In this document: in pieces, positions 8,659-18,917 of the stretch
How positions within the stretch are numbered: position 1 is the stretch's first letter
How the letters are laid out: every line of letters starts with the position of its first letter
Source: Emticicia sp965283955
GTDB lineage: Bacteria; Bacteroidota; Bacteroidia; Cytophagales; Spirosomataceae
Assembly: GCA_965283955.1 (NCBI GenBank)
Contig: CBDIQW010000001.1
Span: forward strand, 1,798,001-1,862,000
Direction: 5' to 3'
DNA length: 64,000 nt
The notes under the pieces: model-generated
What the model was told of the DNA's origin: nothing
The model's database searches: none
Seen by the model: the letters and a program-made list of their open reading frames with translations, nothing else
Position numbers and translations under genes: made by a program

Positions 8659-8876
8659 AGTTTTATAATTGTTTAGATGTCCATAAATGATATTCGGGTA
8701 TGTGTTTATTTTACATTACATAAAGTCAAAATATTTGTTCCATGGCCTTTTACTCAAAATATTGGGGAAATAAGGACCAAAAGGAAAGAGTTATGTGTAA
8801 AAAAATCCCCGGTTTGGGTCTTGGTATAAAATTTTATTCACCAATCCGACGAGTAGCTACCTAACTATTTATCAAT

Positions 8877-9799
8877 GCCTGGGCGAAAAAATATACCGAC
8901 TCATCAAAGATGTTTATCGAAGTCGGTAAAACCATTTCAGTGGAAGAGTTAAACCGCGGCATTATTATCCGCTATTTTCACTTGCACCGATGTTGCTTAT
9001 TTTTCTTTCGATTGTAGGTTTTTTCTATGGGCAAGATGCGATTCGAGGTCAATTATACGGACAGATTAATGGACTTGTTGGCCGAGAAGCAGCCTTGCAG
9101 GTACAAGAAATGGTACAGAAAGCTCAACTATCAGGAAAAACAGGTTTCGCAGGAATCGTAGGAATCGTGATGCTTTTTATAGGTGCAACGGGCGTATTTG
9201 CCGAAATACAAGACTCTATCAATCAGATTTGGTCGTTGAAAGCTAAGCCTAAAAACGGTATTGTTAAATATCTAACCAATCGTTTTTTGTCATTTTCGTT
9301 GATAGTTTCTTTTGGATTTTTATTTATCGTTTCACTTTTGGTCAATACTTTGCTCGATGCCTTTAGTCAACGATTATCAACACTTTTTTCGGAGTCAACG
9401 GTTTACTTATTTACTGCCATTAACTTGGGAGTTGTTTGGATAGTAATGACCATACTTTTTGCAATCATATTTAAGGTTTTACCCGATGGAAAAGTAGCCA
9501 ACAAAGATGCCATCATGGGTGCGGGCGTAACGGCTCTACTGTTTATGATGGGAAAATATCTGATTGGGTTTTATTTGGGTCAATCGAATATTTCGGATGT
9601 TTACGGAGCAGCGGGATCGGTCGTTATTCTGCTTACTTGGGTCTATTATTCATCCATGATTTTGTACTTGGGAGCCGAATTTACGAAGGTTTATGCTATG
9701 GAATTTGGTGAAGGCATCAAACCTGCATCTTACACGGTTTTAGTGAAACATACCGAAATTGAACCCACTCAAAAGAATGTTGACACGATCGTAAAATAA
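8877..9799 (+). CDS. YihY/BrkB-family inner-membrane protein (frameshifted 5' end)
   Basis: The clean frame from ATG 8990 encodes 269 residues with six hydrophobic segments and the family marks VYGAAGSVVILLTWVYYSSMILYLGAEF and WSLKAKP. YihY/BrkB proteins are inner-membrane proteins of unclear role, formerly misnamed RNase BN. The true start is further upstream: in the same frame residues HYYPLFSLAP and, before an in-frame TAA at 8927-8929, EKIYRLIKDVY match the family N-terminus. At least one indel therefore lies near 8927, and the exact start (about 8877) is uncertain. Sequencing error is the simplest explanation. Confidence 0.7.
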
Positions 9800-9871
9800 T
9801 ATAATGTATTGATAATAAATAATTTAAGTTTACAAAAATCTACAATTTACTCCACATAAAATAATAAAATA

Positions 9872-10681
9872 ATGAACTCAGTAGCCAAACAAATAGGTGT
9901 AAAAACCTTACAGATGCTCAATTGGGGCTTTTTCTTGATAATGGTAGCCACCAATTACTTAGCCAATGCTGTGCCTTTCAATGATAAAACGACTGGACAG
10001 CTCTCTGACCAATATCCAAATCTCTTTGTGCCTGCAGGCATTACGTTTTCGATTTGGGGAATTATTTATTTGCTCTTATTTGTCTTTTGTGTAAAACAAA
10101 GTAAGAATTTTTTCAGCCAAACACCCGACCCATCGACCAACGCTTTGGTCGATAAAATCGGACTCCGATTTGTGGTGAGTTGTATCCTAAATAGTCTTTG
10201 GATACTCTATTGGCACTACGAACATTTGTTCTTTTCGGTAATAATCATGCTTTCATTATTGATTATACTCCTTGATATTGCTCGTAGAATTAATTTTCTT
10301 AGTAAAAACACCGAAATACATATTCCGATAGTAGCAAAAGCGGCTTTTGGAATGTATCTTGGCTGGATTTGCATTGCCACAATTGCCAATATCACGGCAG
10401 TGTTAGTATTTTTCGGCTGGGATGCTTTTGGCCAAAGTGAGGCTTTCTGGACTTGCCTGATGGTAATTATTGGGGCATTGGTAGTTAGTTTCACGCTTGC
10501 AAAAGTCAACAATGCCTTTATCGGAGCAGCCGTTTTGTGGGCATTTGTGGGTATCATCATCAAACGAATTGAAGCCCCCGAATATCACCGATTCATTGTC
10601 TGGATAACGGTTTTTGCCATTATTATCGTAGTTACGAGTATTTTTATTGAAACCACCAAAGCGGCTTTTCGGAAAGTTTAA
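9872..10681 (+). CDS. TspO-like (tryptophan-rich sensory protein-type) membrane protein
   Basis: This is a 269-residue polytopic protein with about eight hydrophobic segments. PAGITFSIWGIIYLLLFVF and NSLWILYWHYE are reminiscent of TspO/MBR-type proteins (the F-x-I-W-x-x-I-Y pattern), while the length exceeds the five-helix bacterial TspO (about 160). Similar long Bacteroidota proteins are usually labelled tryptophan-rich sensory protein. Ligand and role are unknown here. It stands alone between the YihY gene and the convergent kinase operon. Confidence 0.55.
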   Translation: MNSVAKQIGVKTLQMLNWGFFLIMVATNYLANAVPFNDKTTGQLSDQYPNLFVPAGITFSIWGIIYLLLFVFCVKQSKNFFSQTPDPSTNALVDKIGLRFVVSCILNSLWILYWHYEHLFFSVIIMLSLLIILLDIARRINFLSKNTEIHIPIVAKAAFGMYLGWICIATIANITAVLVFFGWDAFGQSEAFWTCLMVIIGALVVSFTLAKVNNAFIGAAVLWAFVGIIIKRIEAPEYHRFIVWITVFAIIIVVTSIFIETTKAAFRKV

Positions 10682-10724
10682 ATCTGCCCCAGCAAGCATA
10701 TAAAAATCTTGCTGGGTTTGATTA

Positions 10725-12163
10725 TCAATCTTTTGGAAGTGGAAATGCAATTGTAAAAGCCGTACCGATACCCAACTCCGATTCTACTTCTACTCGTGCG
10801 TTGTGCAACTGCAAAATTGTGAGTGTTGCGGCCAAACCTAAGCCCAAACCGTTGGTTTTAAGTGTAAAGTAAGGCTCGAAAAGTCGATTAATATTTTCGG
10901 GACTGATACCTACGCCATTGTCTTTGATGATTACGAAATAATATCCATTCTGATTTTTAGTTAGAATCGTAAGTTGACCTTTCTCAGCTTCCATTGCTTC
11001 TATTGCATTGATAATCAGATTAATCAATGCAATTTTAATTTTTGATTGGTCGAGGTTAAGCCTACAATCTTCACCAAAATTCTTGATTAATGTAATCTTT
11101 TTCAGATTGATTCGGTCAATGGCTTCGTTTAATGCTCTTTCGATTAATTCAATCATTGAAATCGAAGTCAGAATAGTTTCTTGCGGCTTAAACGACTCTA
11201 AGAGTTCGGTTATTAAAGTATTGATCCTGAGACTATTACGCCTAATAATGTCAGTAAAAAGTTTTAGTTCATCATCGACCAATTCGGGTTCGAGTTGGTC
11301 GAGCGAAAGATGAATATTAGTCAACGGATTTCTCACTTCATAGGTACAATGTACGTGCCAAACGTGCCGTAGAAGCTGATTTTTCAGCCAAAAGTCGGTC
11401 ACGTTCAAGCTTTTTTCTTGAAGTAATATCTTGAATAACATTCAGAAAATACACATTTCCTTCGCTATCATTTTGTTTACTTGCATTAAGCGAACATAGC
11501 ACTCGCTCACCATTGGTATTGACCATCCAGGTCTCAAAGTTTTCAATCGAATTCTTAAACTCAAGACTTTCTTTGAAACGTTGATATGCGTTAATATCAG
11601 CAAAAAAACTACGAAAGCTAAGATTTGACGCATCAGAAGATTCAATCCCTAATAATTCGTAGGCAGTTTTGTTATAATAAAAAATTAACCCATCGCTTGA
11701 CTTCAAGACGATGGCTTCTTTCATTTGCTCAAAAATACTTTTCAGACGGGTCTCGTTTTCTCGCAGACGCTTTACGGCTTCGGCACGCTCAAGGGCATAT
11801 CTAATACAGCGGTCGAGTTTTTCAGCATCTAAATCGGTTTTTACCAGATAATCCATCGCCCCCAACCTCATCGCTTCGTTATCGACTTGTTTATCGCCTT
11901 TTCCTGTAAACAAAATTACGGGCGTATTGATGCCCATTTCGGTTACGGCTTTTAGCAAATCAATACCAGTCTTTACACCCAATCGGAAATCAAAAAAACA
12001 CAGGTCAAATTTGGCCTGTGAAAGTTGCTTGAAGCCTTCATTGAAAGAACTCGCCCAAACAATATCGAATTGTTTCAAAGGTATTTCTTTTACGGTATTT
12101 TACTAAGTATAAATCATCTTCATCATCATCAACAATGAGGAGTTTAACGGCTTTGTTGGTCAT
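10725..12163 (-). CDS. Receiver - PAS - histidine kinase hybrid protein (frameshifted twice as read)
   Basis: The domain order is a CheY-like receiver (acidic pocket LLIVDDDEDD at the start, then CFFDFRLG and the Lys of YLVKTD), a PAS domain (about residues 145-260), then HisKA and HATPase with EVRNPLTNI, DNGVGI and GLGLGLAA motifs. The ATG at 12163 overlaps the stop of the upstream regulator (ATGA). One missing base near 12098 breaks the receiver and another indel near 11345-11355 breaks the HisKA helix. Restored length is about 480 residues. At the phosphoacceptor position the sequence gives TYEVRNP, Tyr instead of the usual His. It is the last gene of the rpoN-side operon. Confidence 0.7.
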
Positions 12164-12618
12164 TTTTTTGAATTTTGTGGAAGTTGCACAATATCGAGCC
12201 AATAATGGCCTAAAGTTCGAGCTATTTCGATAAATTCTCCGATTGCTACTGGTTTCGTAATAAAGCTATTAATGCCCAATTCATAGGTTTTTAATACATC
12301 TTGTTCGGCCTTTGAAGTAGTCAAAGCTACCACTGGAATTGTCTTCAGAGCCGTATCTGATTTTATTTCTTTCAATGCTTCTCGGCCGTCCATTTTGGGC
12401 ATATTCAAGTCGAGTAAAATCAACGACGGACTTGGACAATCCTCTGGGTTAGTATATTTATTTTGTTGTTTCAAATAATCAAGCAATTCAAGTCCATCAT
12501 TCACAAAACGAATATCAACTAAAAGTTTACTTTCTTCAAAAGCCTCTCTCGTAAACAATTGGTCATCTTCGTCATCATCGGCCACCAGAATTACCAGCTT
12601 TTTTTTACTGTTTCCCAT
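12160..12618 (-). CDS. CheY-like response regulator, Rcp1 type
   Basis: This is a single-domain receiver of 152 residues: acidic triad VADDDEDD near residue 14, phospho-Asp in LILLDLNMPKMDG (about residue 68), T in VALTTS and Lys in FITKPV. The long alpha-4 region and SFITKPV end are typical of Rcp1-type regulators that partner with phytochrome-like or PAS kinases. It lies 5 bp after the PAS kinase stop on the same strand and is most likely its phosphorylation target. The lack of an output domain suggests signalling by protein contact or in a phosphorelay. Confidence 0.88.
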   Translation of the reverse strand: MGNSKKKLVILVADDDEDDQLFTREAFEESKLLVDIRFVNDGLELLDYLKQQNKYTNPEDCPSPSLILLDLNMPKMDGREALKEIKSDTALKTIPVVALTTSKAEQDVLKTYELGINSFITKPVAIGEFIEIARTLGHYWLDIVQLPQNSKK

Positions 12619-12623
12619 CGTAA

Positions 12624-13838
12624 TTATTTGTTTTTTGTTGTAGGTAGATAAAATATAAAAGTTGCTCCGGCTCCCTCTTCGCCTTTGGCTATGATATAAC
12701 CATTGTGCGTTTCGACTATTTTTCGACAGATGGCCAAACCCAAACCCGTTCCTTCATATTCGGTTCGACCGTGTAAGCGTTGAAAAATTGCAAAAATTTG
12801 GTCGGCATATTTTGAATCAAATCCAATCCCATTATCTCTGACCGTAAATTGAAAATATTCAAGCAATGGATTGAGTAGTGGAATTTTATCAAAATCGGTT
12901 TTCGATACTTTCTCGGCAGTGATATGTAGCATAGGCGAAAGTTCGGGCTTCCTGAATTTTAGAGCATTTTCGATTAAATTCTGAAATAATTGCTGCATCT
13001 GAACCGCTTGTGCTTCAATAACTGGCAAATTTTCTACTATAATCTGGGCATTTTCGTTCTGAATTTTTATTTCTAAATCATCAATGACATTTTTTACTAC
13101 ATCATTGAGAGCAATCTGTTTTGGGGTTTCAACTTCTCTCGATGCCCTCGAATAGGTCAGTAAATCATCAATGAGTTTGTTCATTCTTTGAGCCGCATTT
13201 ATCATTCGGTCAATAAAAAAACGCCCTTCATCCCCCACCGCATCTTTGTATTTTTTTTCGAGACGCTCGCCAAATGCTTTGATTTTGCGAAGTGGTTCTT
13301 GCAAATCATGCGAAGCCACGTAGGCAAACTGCTCTAATTCTTGATTACTTCGATTGAGTGCCGCCACTTGTCGTTCGAGTTCTCGTTTATAGATTTCTAC
13401 TTCACTTAAATCAACGGCAACTTTATCGGTAATATCTTCTGCCAACAACAGAATGTATCTGTTCAGTCTTTCTTCATTTTGTTGGAGTAAAGTTGCGGTA
13501 TTCTTAAGCGTCCTAATCTCTCCATTTTTATGCCGAAATGCCATCGTAAACTCAAGGCTATCATCGTTTTTCAAACCCTCAAAACGTTGGGCAATATCAG
13601 CACTGAAAGCGGTCATGTTTGCATGCACCATGATCGGCCCAAGCGTATTACCCATCTGCTCGATATCTTGCTTGGAATACCCCAATATATCGGTAATACG
13701 GTCGTTGATATAAACTAACTTCCGCTGCTCTAAGTCAATTATGTAGATAAGCTGCGGTAAGATTTTCACCAAGTTTTCAAGCTGTTTTCCAATCAGCGAA
13801 AGTCCAAATGTATCGCAACTCAGTTTTGGGTTGTCCAT
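12624..13838 (-). CDS. PAS-domain sensor histidine kinase
   Basis: This is a 404-residue soluble kinase. A PAS domain occupies residues about 20-145 (YIIDLEQRKLVYINDRITDILG), a short coiled coil leads to HisKA with phosphoacceptor His in YVASHDLQEPLRKI (about residue 176), and the HATPase has the N box (LFQNLIENALKF), DNGIGF and GTGLGLAICRKIV. No membrane segment is present, so it senses an intracellular signal. It is preceded 5 bp upstream by the sigma-54 activator gene and followed by the Rcp1-type regulator. Its HisKA closely resembles that of the CHASE3 kinase at 16986. Confidence 0.9.
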   Translation of the reverse strand: MDNPKLSCDTFGLSLIGKQLENLVKILPQLIYIIDLEQRKLVYINDRITDILGYSKQDIEQMGNTLGPIMVHANMTAFSADIAQRFEGLKNDDSLEFTMAFRHKNGEIRTLKNTATLLQQNEERLNRYILLLAEDITDKVAVDLSEVEIYKRELERQVAALNRSNQELEQFAYVASHDLQEPLRKIKAFGERLEKKYKDAVGDEGRFFIDRMINAAQRMNKLIDDLLTYSRASREVETPKQIALNDVVKNVIDDLEIKIQNENAQIIVENLPVIEAQAVQMQQLFQNLIENALKFRKPELSPMLHITAEKVSKTDFDKIPLLNPLLEYFQFTVRDNGIGFDSKYADQIFAIFQRLHGRTEYEGTGLGLAICRKIVETHNGYIIAKGEEGAGATFIFYLPTTKNK

Positions 13839-13843
13839 GCCTA

Positions 13844-15316
13844 CTAACTATTCAAGTTTATTTGTTTCATTTTATTGTAAAGGGTTTTGCGGTCAATACC
13901 CAGTACCTCAGCTGCTTTGGTTTTATTAAACTTTACTTGCTTCAATACGTTCAGAATCATTTCATATTCGGCATCAAGAGCCGTTGATTTTAGGTCAACT
14001 TTGCTTGGTAATGGAGCTGGCACCGAAACCACTGGCTGTGGTGGAGCATAATATCTCGGTGGCTCTTGCACAGGTACGGGTCCAGCATTGCTTGGCTCAT
14101 TAAAAAGCAATCGGCTATAATTGATAAGCTCAAATGGCAAGGTGCTTGCCTCCACTACATCAGTTTCGGAAAGTAAGGTTGCTCGACGAATGACGTTTCG
14201 CATTTCTCGTAAATTCCCTGGCCACGGATAATCATGAAATGCCTTGACCACATCCTGCGAAAACCCTTTTACTTTTTTGCCAAGTTCTTCGTTGGTTTTA
14301 TCTAAAAAAAACTGTGCAAAAACCATCAAATCTTCTTTTCGCTCACGAATCGGTGGTACATCAATGCTAAACTCATTGAAACGATAATATAAATCTTCTC
14401 GAAATTTACCTTTGCGGGCTGCTTCAATGAGGCGTTCGTTCGATGCTACGATTAGGCGTACATCTACGGCCATTTCTTTATTTCCGCCAATTCTTCTTAC
14501 CTTACGCTCTTGCACAACTCTGAGCAACGAAACCTGAATATCATAAGGTAGGTTTCCTACTTCATCTAAAAAGAGCGTGCCACCATCGGCCATTTCAAAA
14601 TGACCAATTTTCTGAGCCAATGCACCAGTAAACGAGCCTTTTTCATGTCCGAAGAGTTCGCTGGCGGCCAAATCTTTCGATATTGCTCCGCAGTCCATGG
14701 CCACAAATGGCCCAGCGGCTCGTTTGCTTCGTTTATGAATTTCGAGAGCTACAGCTTCTTTTCCTGAGCCACTTTCGCCATAAATCAATACACTATAATT
14801 GGTAGGTGCTACTAAATCTACTTGCTTATACAGATGCACAGATGCTTGACCATCACCAAAAATATAATTGGCTTTTTTATCTTTTCTGGCTGCTGGTATA
14901 ACTGGATTCTCACTGATATCAGCAGGGTTTTCGGCAATATGCACATAGTGCGTTGGCTGGCTAAGGGCTTTCTTGATTGTCAGTAAGATTTCGTCAGGAA
15001 AAAGCGGCTTTGTGATATAATCATACGCTCCCTGCTTCATGACATTAATGGCTATTTTAATATCCGAATACCCCGTAATAATAAGCACAGGTACGTGCGG
15101 CAATCTTTCTTTGATTTTCAGAAGAATCGTAGCACCATCCATATCGCCGAGCCTAAAATCGGTCAGTACTAAGTCGGGCGTAAAAGTATCCAGCGTTGCC
15201 AATCCCGAAGTGCCATCATGAGCAATGGCAACATCAAAGCCATTTTTGCTCAAAAATCGACGTAATAAGAGGCAAATATCGGTGTCGTCGTCGATGATTA
15301 AGATTCGTTGTGACAT
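13844..15316 (-). CDS. Sigma-54-dependent response regulator (NtrC family)
   Basis: This is a 490-residue activator with three domains. The receiver (1-125) has IIDDDTD, phospho-Asp in LVLTDFRLGD and Lys in YITKPL. The AAA+ domain (about 165-400) has Walker A GESGSGKE, the sigma-54 contact loop GSFTGA (of GAFTGA type), Walker B GGTLFLDEVG and an R-finger region. A Fis-type helix-turn-helix closes the protein (NKTKAAEVLGIDRKTLYNKM). It is the usual length of NtrC/ZraR-type activators. It sits just downstream of rpoN on the same strand (39 bp gap), so the factor and its activator are co-regulated; the kinases next to it are the obvious phosphate donors. Confidence 0.93.
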   Translation of the reverse strand: MSQRILIIDDDTDICLLLRRFLSKNGFDVAIAHDGTSGLATLDTFTPDLVLTDFRLGDMDGATILLKIKERLPHVPVLIITGYSDIKIAINVMKQGAYDYITKPLFPDEILLTIKKALSQPTHYVHIAENPADISENPVIPAARKDKKANYIFGDGQASVHLYKQVDLVAPTNYSVLIYGESGSGKEAVALEIHKRSKRAAGPFVAMDCGAISKDLAASELFGHEKGSFTGALAQKIGHFEMADGGTLFLDEVGNLPYDIQVSLLRVVQERKVRRIGGNKEMAVDVRLIVASNERLIEAARKGKFREDLYYRFNEFSIDVPPIRERKEDLMVFAQFFLDKTNEELGKKVKGFSQDVVKAFHDYPWPGNLREMRNVIRRATLLSETDVVEASTLPFELINYSRLLFNEPSNAGPVPVQEPPRYYAPPQPVVSVPAPLPSKVDLKSTALDAEYEMILNVLKQVKFNKTKAAEVLGIDRKTLYNKMKQINLNS

Positions 15317-15355
15317 AGGTAAGTAAATTTAAAGAGGTTATTGCTTTGGGTAAAA

Positions 15356-16762
15356 TTATAAAGTTCGACGAAGTGTAGCGGGTAAAATTCCAAGAATTTC
15401 ACGGTATTTTGCCACAGTTCGACGAGCAATCTGATAACCACGCTGAGATAATAGCTCAGTCAACTGGAAATCATTCAAAGGGTTATTTTTATCTTCTTTC
15501 GTTATCAATTCTTCAATCACGAGCTGAATTTGGCGATTAGAAACTTCTTCGCCACTATCGGTTTTCATGCCTTCTGTAAACAACTCTTTTAAGTGAATAA
15601 CTCCAAAAGGTGTTTGGGCGTATTTTCCGCTTGTTACACGAGAAATTGTTGAAACATCCATCTTAATCTGGTCAGCAATATCTTGCAAAACCATCGGTTT
15701 CAGCAATCGAACATTCCCCGAAACAAAAAACTCTTTTTGCATCTTTACGATGGCTTTCATGGTTTTAAGCATGGTGCTCTCTCGCTGCTGAATCGCCTCA
15801 ATGAGCCAATTGGCAGCATTAATTTTGGAGTTGAGATAAGTGTTTACTTCTCTCGAACCACCCAAAGCATCCGAATACGACTTATTGATGCACAGAGGCG
15901 GAATTCCACGGCTGTTGAGCGAAACTTCGAGCAATTCGCCCTCCACAGCTACAATATAGTCTGGAATTACGTTGTCTTTTACAGCCAGGGTTGTACCCGC
16001 TTGCCCACCCACAACTGGTTGTGGATTGAGTGTAGCAATCAAAGCTACGGCATCTTTGATTTCGTCGGCACTAAAAGTACACAAACGCTTTAGTTTATCA
16101 TAGTTACGAGTGGCCAATTCATCGAAATGCTCCGCAACTAACACTTTGGCAACTATGGCTTTAGTGTCGTGGCTTCTCTCCAGTTGCATCTGCAAACATT
16201 CCTGCAAATTGCTTGTACCTAAACCCACAGGTTGCAGTTTACGTAAAATATCAATCAAATATTGCATTTCGGTTTCATTGACAAACATTCCGCTCGAAAA
16301 CGAAACATCATCAACCAATGAATCGAGGCTCACTTGTAGATAGCCTTCATCGGTCAGAGAATCAACCAAATAATCAGCTAAAAAACGCTGACGCTCGGTA
16401 TCGACCAAGAGATGGAATTGCTCTTTTACTTCATCTCTCCAACCAATGCTTTCAACAAGTGTTGGAGCAAAAACGGCATCATCTTCAGCATAATTATTGA
16501 CCCGTGTACGGTAGTCGGGAAGGTTATCATCATTAAATTCGTCCCAGTCCATGTAATCTTGGGTACGGTCTTCGGTATTGAAATTTTCTTCAGCTAAATC
16601 ATCATTTATGTCATTACCTTCTTCCAAAATTGGATTTTCTTCCAATTCATTTTTTATGTATTGCTCAAGTTCGAGGGCATTCAGTTGAAAGAAATTTAGC
16701 AACTGAATCTGCGAAGGCGAAATTTTAAGCGTCTGTTTCTGTGATTGAATGAAGTTGAGCAT
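15356..16762 (-). CDS. rpoN: RNA polymerase sigma-54 factor
   Basis: This protein of 468 residues is full length for RpoN. Region I is Gln/Leu-rich (SQKQTLKISPSQIQLLNFFQ), region II is acidic (NPILEEGNDINDDLAEEN), and the C-terminus has the invariant RpoN box ARRTVAKYRE that reads the -24 element, preceded by the helix-turn-helix ISRVTSGKYAQTPFGV. The core-binding domain lies between. RpoN needs an NtrC-type ATPase, encoded immediately downstream. Such direct pairing suggests that the operon sets its own response. No convincing -24/-12 promoter was found within this window. Confidence 0.95.
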   Translation of the reverse strand: MLNFIQSQKQTLKISPSQIQLLNFFQLNALELEQYIKNELEENPILEEGNDINDDLAEENFNTEDRTQDYMDWDEFNDDNLPDYRTRVNNYAEDDAVFAPTLVESIGWRDEVKEQFHLLVDTERQRFLADYLVDSLTDEGYLQVSLDSLVDDVSFSSGMFVNETEMQYLIDILRKLQPVGLGTSNLQECLQMQLERSHDTKAIVAKVLVAEHFDELATRNYDKLKRLCTFSADEIKDAVALIATLNPQPVVGGQAGTTLAVKDNVIPDYIVAVEGELLEVSLNSRGIPPLCINKSYSDALGGSREVNTYLNSKINAANWLIEAIQQRESTMLKTMKAIVKMQKEFFVSGNVRLLKPMVLQDIADQIKMDVSTISRVTSGKYAQTPFGVIHLKELFTEGMKTDSGEEVSNRQIQLVIEELITKEDKNNPLNDFQLTELLSQRGYQIARRTVAKYREILGILPATLRRTL

Positions 16763-16985
16763 AGGAATAATTTTTTTACGGGTAAAGTTTTCTTGAAATA
16801 GAAAAAAACATACCTAATTACGACTTTGTTGATGGTCTAAATTAGTCATTTTTATAAAAAAATTATGATATTCGACAGAATATACATAGAATTGCTTTGT
16901 TTCGGACATAATCCCGAGAAAATAATATCTATTCGTCACCAACTATAAAAAATAGCTCTTATTGAGCGAATAAACATTCCCCAAA

Positions 16986-18437
16986 ATGAAGAATTTTTTC
17001 CACGACACATTGGGCAAAATTTTCCCCAATAGCTTATCATTCTTTACTCTTCCCAAAGCTTTATTAAGTTTTGTTTTTTCGATTGTAATTAGTATCACGA
17101 TGCTTAGTTTTTTGAGCTGGATAACATACAGTAATCTCCAAGAAATGGGTAAACGCACCGATGATGTAACGCACACCTATCAAGTACGATTTAATAATAA
17201 AGAATTGATAAAACTTTTAGTCGATGCCGAAACTGGTCAAAGGGGATATTTGCTGACAGGAAACGAAGATTTTTTAAAACCATACATCGATAGTAAAAAT
17301 AAAATTGATACAACTTTACTCGAACTCTCTGCTTTACTTACCGACAACCGATTACAAGTAAAAAGATTGGATTCGATGAAAACTTTTGCAGGTTCAAGGC
17401 TCAAAGCGATGGAAATAAATATCGACCGAATTAGGAATAGCCGATCGGTTGACACTGTAAAGCTCTATTTAGGCAAGTTTTATATGGATAAAATACGCAC
17501 GCTTAGTCATAAGATTGATGTTGATGAAGAGCAGCTACTACAAAGCCGACAAGAACTTCAACGAAGTAGTGATAAAAAAATGACTTATTATTTATTGGGT
17601 TTGTCGGTTGTGACTTTATTGTTTTTAGGAATATTTTTCCGTTTACTTTATCTCGAACTTAAACAACGGATTTCGCTACAAACAACGCTCGAACATAAAC
17701 TAACCGAAGTTGAACATACAAACGCCGAACTCGAACAATTTGCGTATATTACTTCGCACGATCTACAAGAACCTTTGCGAAAAATTAGGGCTTTTGGCGA
17801 GCGGCTTTATACCCGACAAAGCAATGAACTTAGCGACGAAGCTAAAAATAATATATTGAAAATCAATCAGTCGGCCAGCCGAATGCAATTGTTAATCAAT
17901 GATTTATTAAATTTTTCAAGAATTGCCAATCTGAAAGATTATGAGTTTGACGAAATTGATTTAAACCGAATTTTGAACGAAACAAAGGAAGACTATTCGG
18001 AGTTAATTCATCAGAAAAAAGCAATGATTTATAGTAAAAATCTACCTAAAATAAACGGTATAAGAATTCAGTTTGTGCAATTGTTTAATAACTTGATTTC
18101 TAATTCTTTAAAGTACAGCCGCTCCGATGTCAACCCCGTGATTGAAATCATGTACAAACAAGTGCTTGGAAATGAAGTACCAAACGTGGATACAATACAG
18201 CAAGAAACGGTCTATCATAAGATTACGTTTAGAGACAACGGTATCGGTTTTGAAGAAAAATATAGTGAAAAAATATTCACGATTTTTCAGCGTTTACACA
18301 ACAAAAACGAATACGAAGGTACTGGAATAGGATTGGCCATCTGCCGAAGAATTGTGACTAACCATAACGGATATATTGTGGCCGAAGTAAAAAAGGACTA
18401 TGTAGGTGCAATATTTCACGTATATTTGCCTTATTAA
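16986..18437 (+). CDS. CHASE3-domain sensor histidine kinase
   Basis: This is a 483-residue membrane kinase. Two hydrophobic segments (about residues 28-50 and 203-222) flank a periplasmic helical CHASE3 domain that has the family mark DAETGQRGYLLTGNEDF (about residues 80-96). A coiled coil leads to HisKA with His in YITSHDLQEPLRKI, then HATPase with FNNLISNSLKYS, DNGIGF and GTGIGLAICRRIV. CHASE3 is a presumed sensory domain of unknown ligand. The Rcp1-type regulator starts 25 bases downstream, forming a two-gene unit. The gene is divergent from rpoN. Confidence 0.9.
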   Translation: MKNFFHDTLGKIFPNSLSFFTLPKALLSFVFSIVISITMLSFLSWITYSNLQEMGKRTDDVTHTYQVRFNNKELIKLLVDAETGQRGYLLTGNEDFLKPYIDSKNKIDTTLLELSALLTDNRLQVKRLDSMKTFAGSRLKAMEINIDRIRNSRSVDTVKLYLGKFYMDKIRTLSHKIDVDEEQLLQSRQELQRSSDKKMTYYLLGLSVVTLLFLGIFFRLLYLELKQRISLQTTLEHKLTEVEHTNAELEQFAYITSHDLQEPLRKIRAFGERLYTRQSNELSDEAKNNILKINQSASRMQLLINDLLNFSRIANLKDYEFDEIDLNRILNETKEDYSELIHQKKAMIYSKNLPKINGIRIQFVQLFNNLISNSLKYSRSDVNPVIEIMYKQVLGNEVPNVDTIQQETVYHKITFRDNGIGFEEKYSEKIFTIFQRLHNKNEYEGTGIGLAICRRIVTNHNGYIVAEVKKDYVGAIFHVYLPY

Positions 18438-18462
18438 ATACTAAATCAAGAATAAAGCAAGA

Positions 18463-18888
18463 ATGAATCGAAATGCCTCTATTTTAATCTGTGATGATGA
18501 TGAAGATGATTTATACTTAGTAAAATCAGTATTCAATGATACAAAATTTAGTAATCAGACTGTTTATCTAAAAAATGGCATAGAATTATTAGATTATTTG
18601 CAGAATCAGAAAAATGAGACTGCCGTAGGGCTTGTATTGCTCGATTTGAACATGCCTAAAATGGACGGAAGAGAAGCTCTGAAAATCATAAAAAGTAATC
18701 CTGAGTTTAGACGTATTCCTGTTATAATACTGACTACATCTAATTCTCCGCAAGATATACATCAGTGTTATGAACTGGGAGCTAATTGCTTTATAACCAA
18801 ACCTTCATCTTATGAAGGCTTAAATGATGCCATCAAGACTTTGAGTAAATTTTGGTTTGAATTAAGTCATTTACCAATAAAGAGATAA
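18463..18888 (+). CDS. CheY-like response regulator, Rcp1 type
   Basis: This is a 141-residue single receiver domain, paralogous to the protein at 12160-12618: ICDDDEDD at the start, phospho-Asp in VLLDLNMPKMDGREALK (about residue 65), TTSNS and CFITKPS. It sits 25 bp downstream of the CHASE3 kinase, its probable phosphate donor. It has no output domain. Two kinase/Rcp1 pairs so close together suggest duplication of the module. Confidence 0.88.
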   Translation: MNRNASILICDDDEDDLYLVKSVFNDTKFSNQTVYLKNGIELLDYLQNQKNETAVGLVLLDLNMPKMDGREALKIIKSNPEFRRIPVIILTTSNSPQDIHQCYELGANCFITKPSSYEGLNDAIKTLSKFWFELSHLPIKR

Positions 18889-18917
18889 ACGACTGATTAG
18901 CAAACATCTACAACAAA

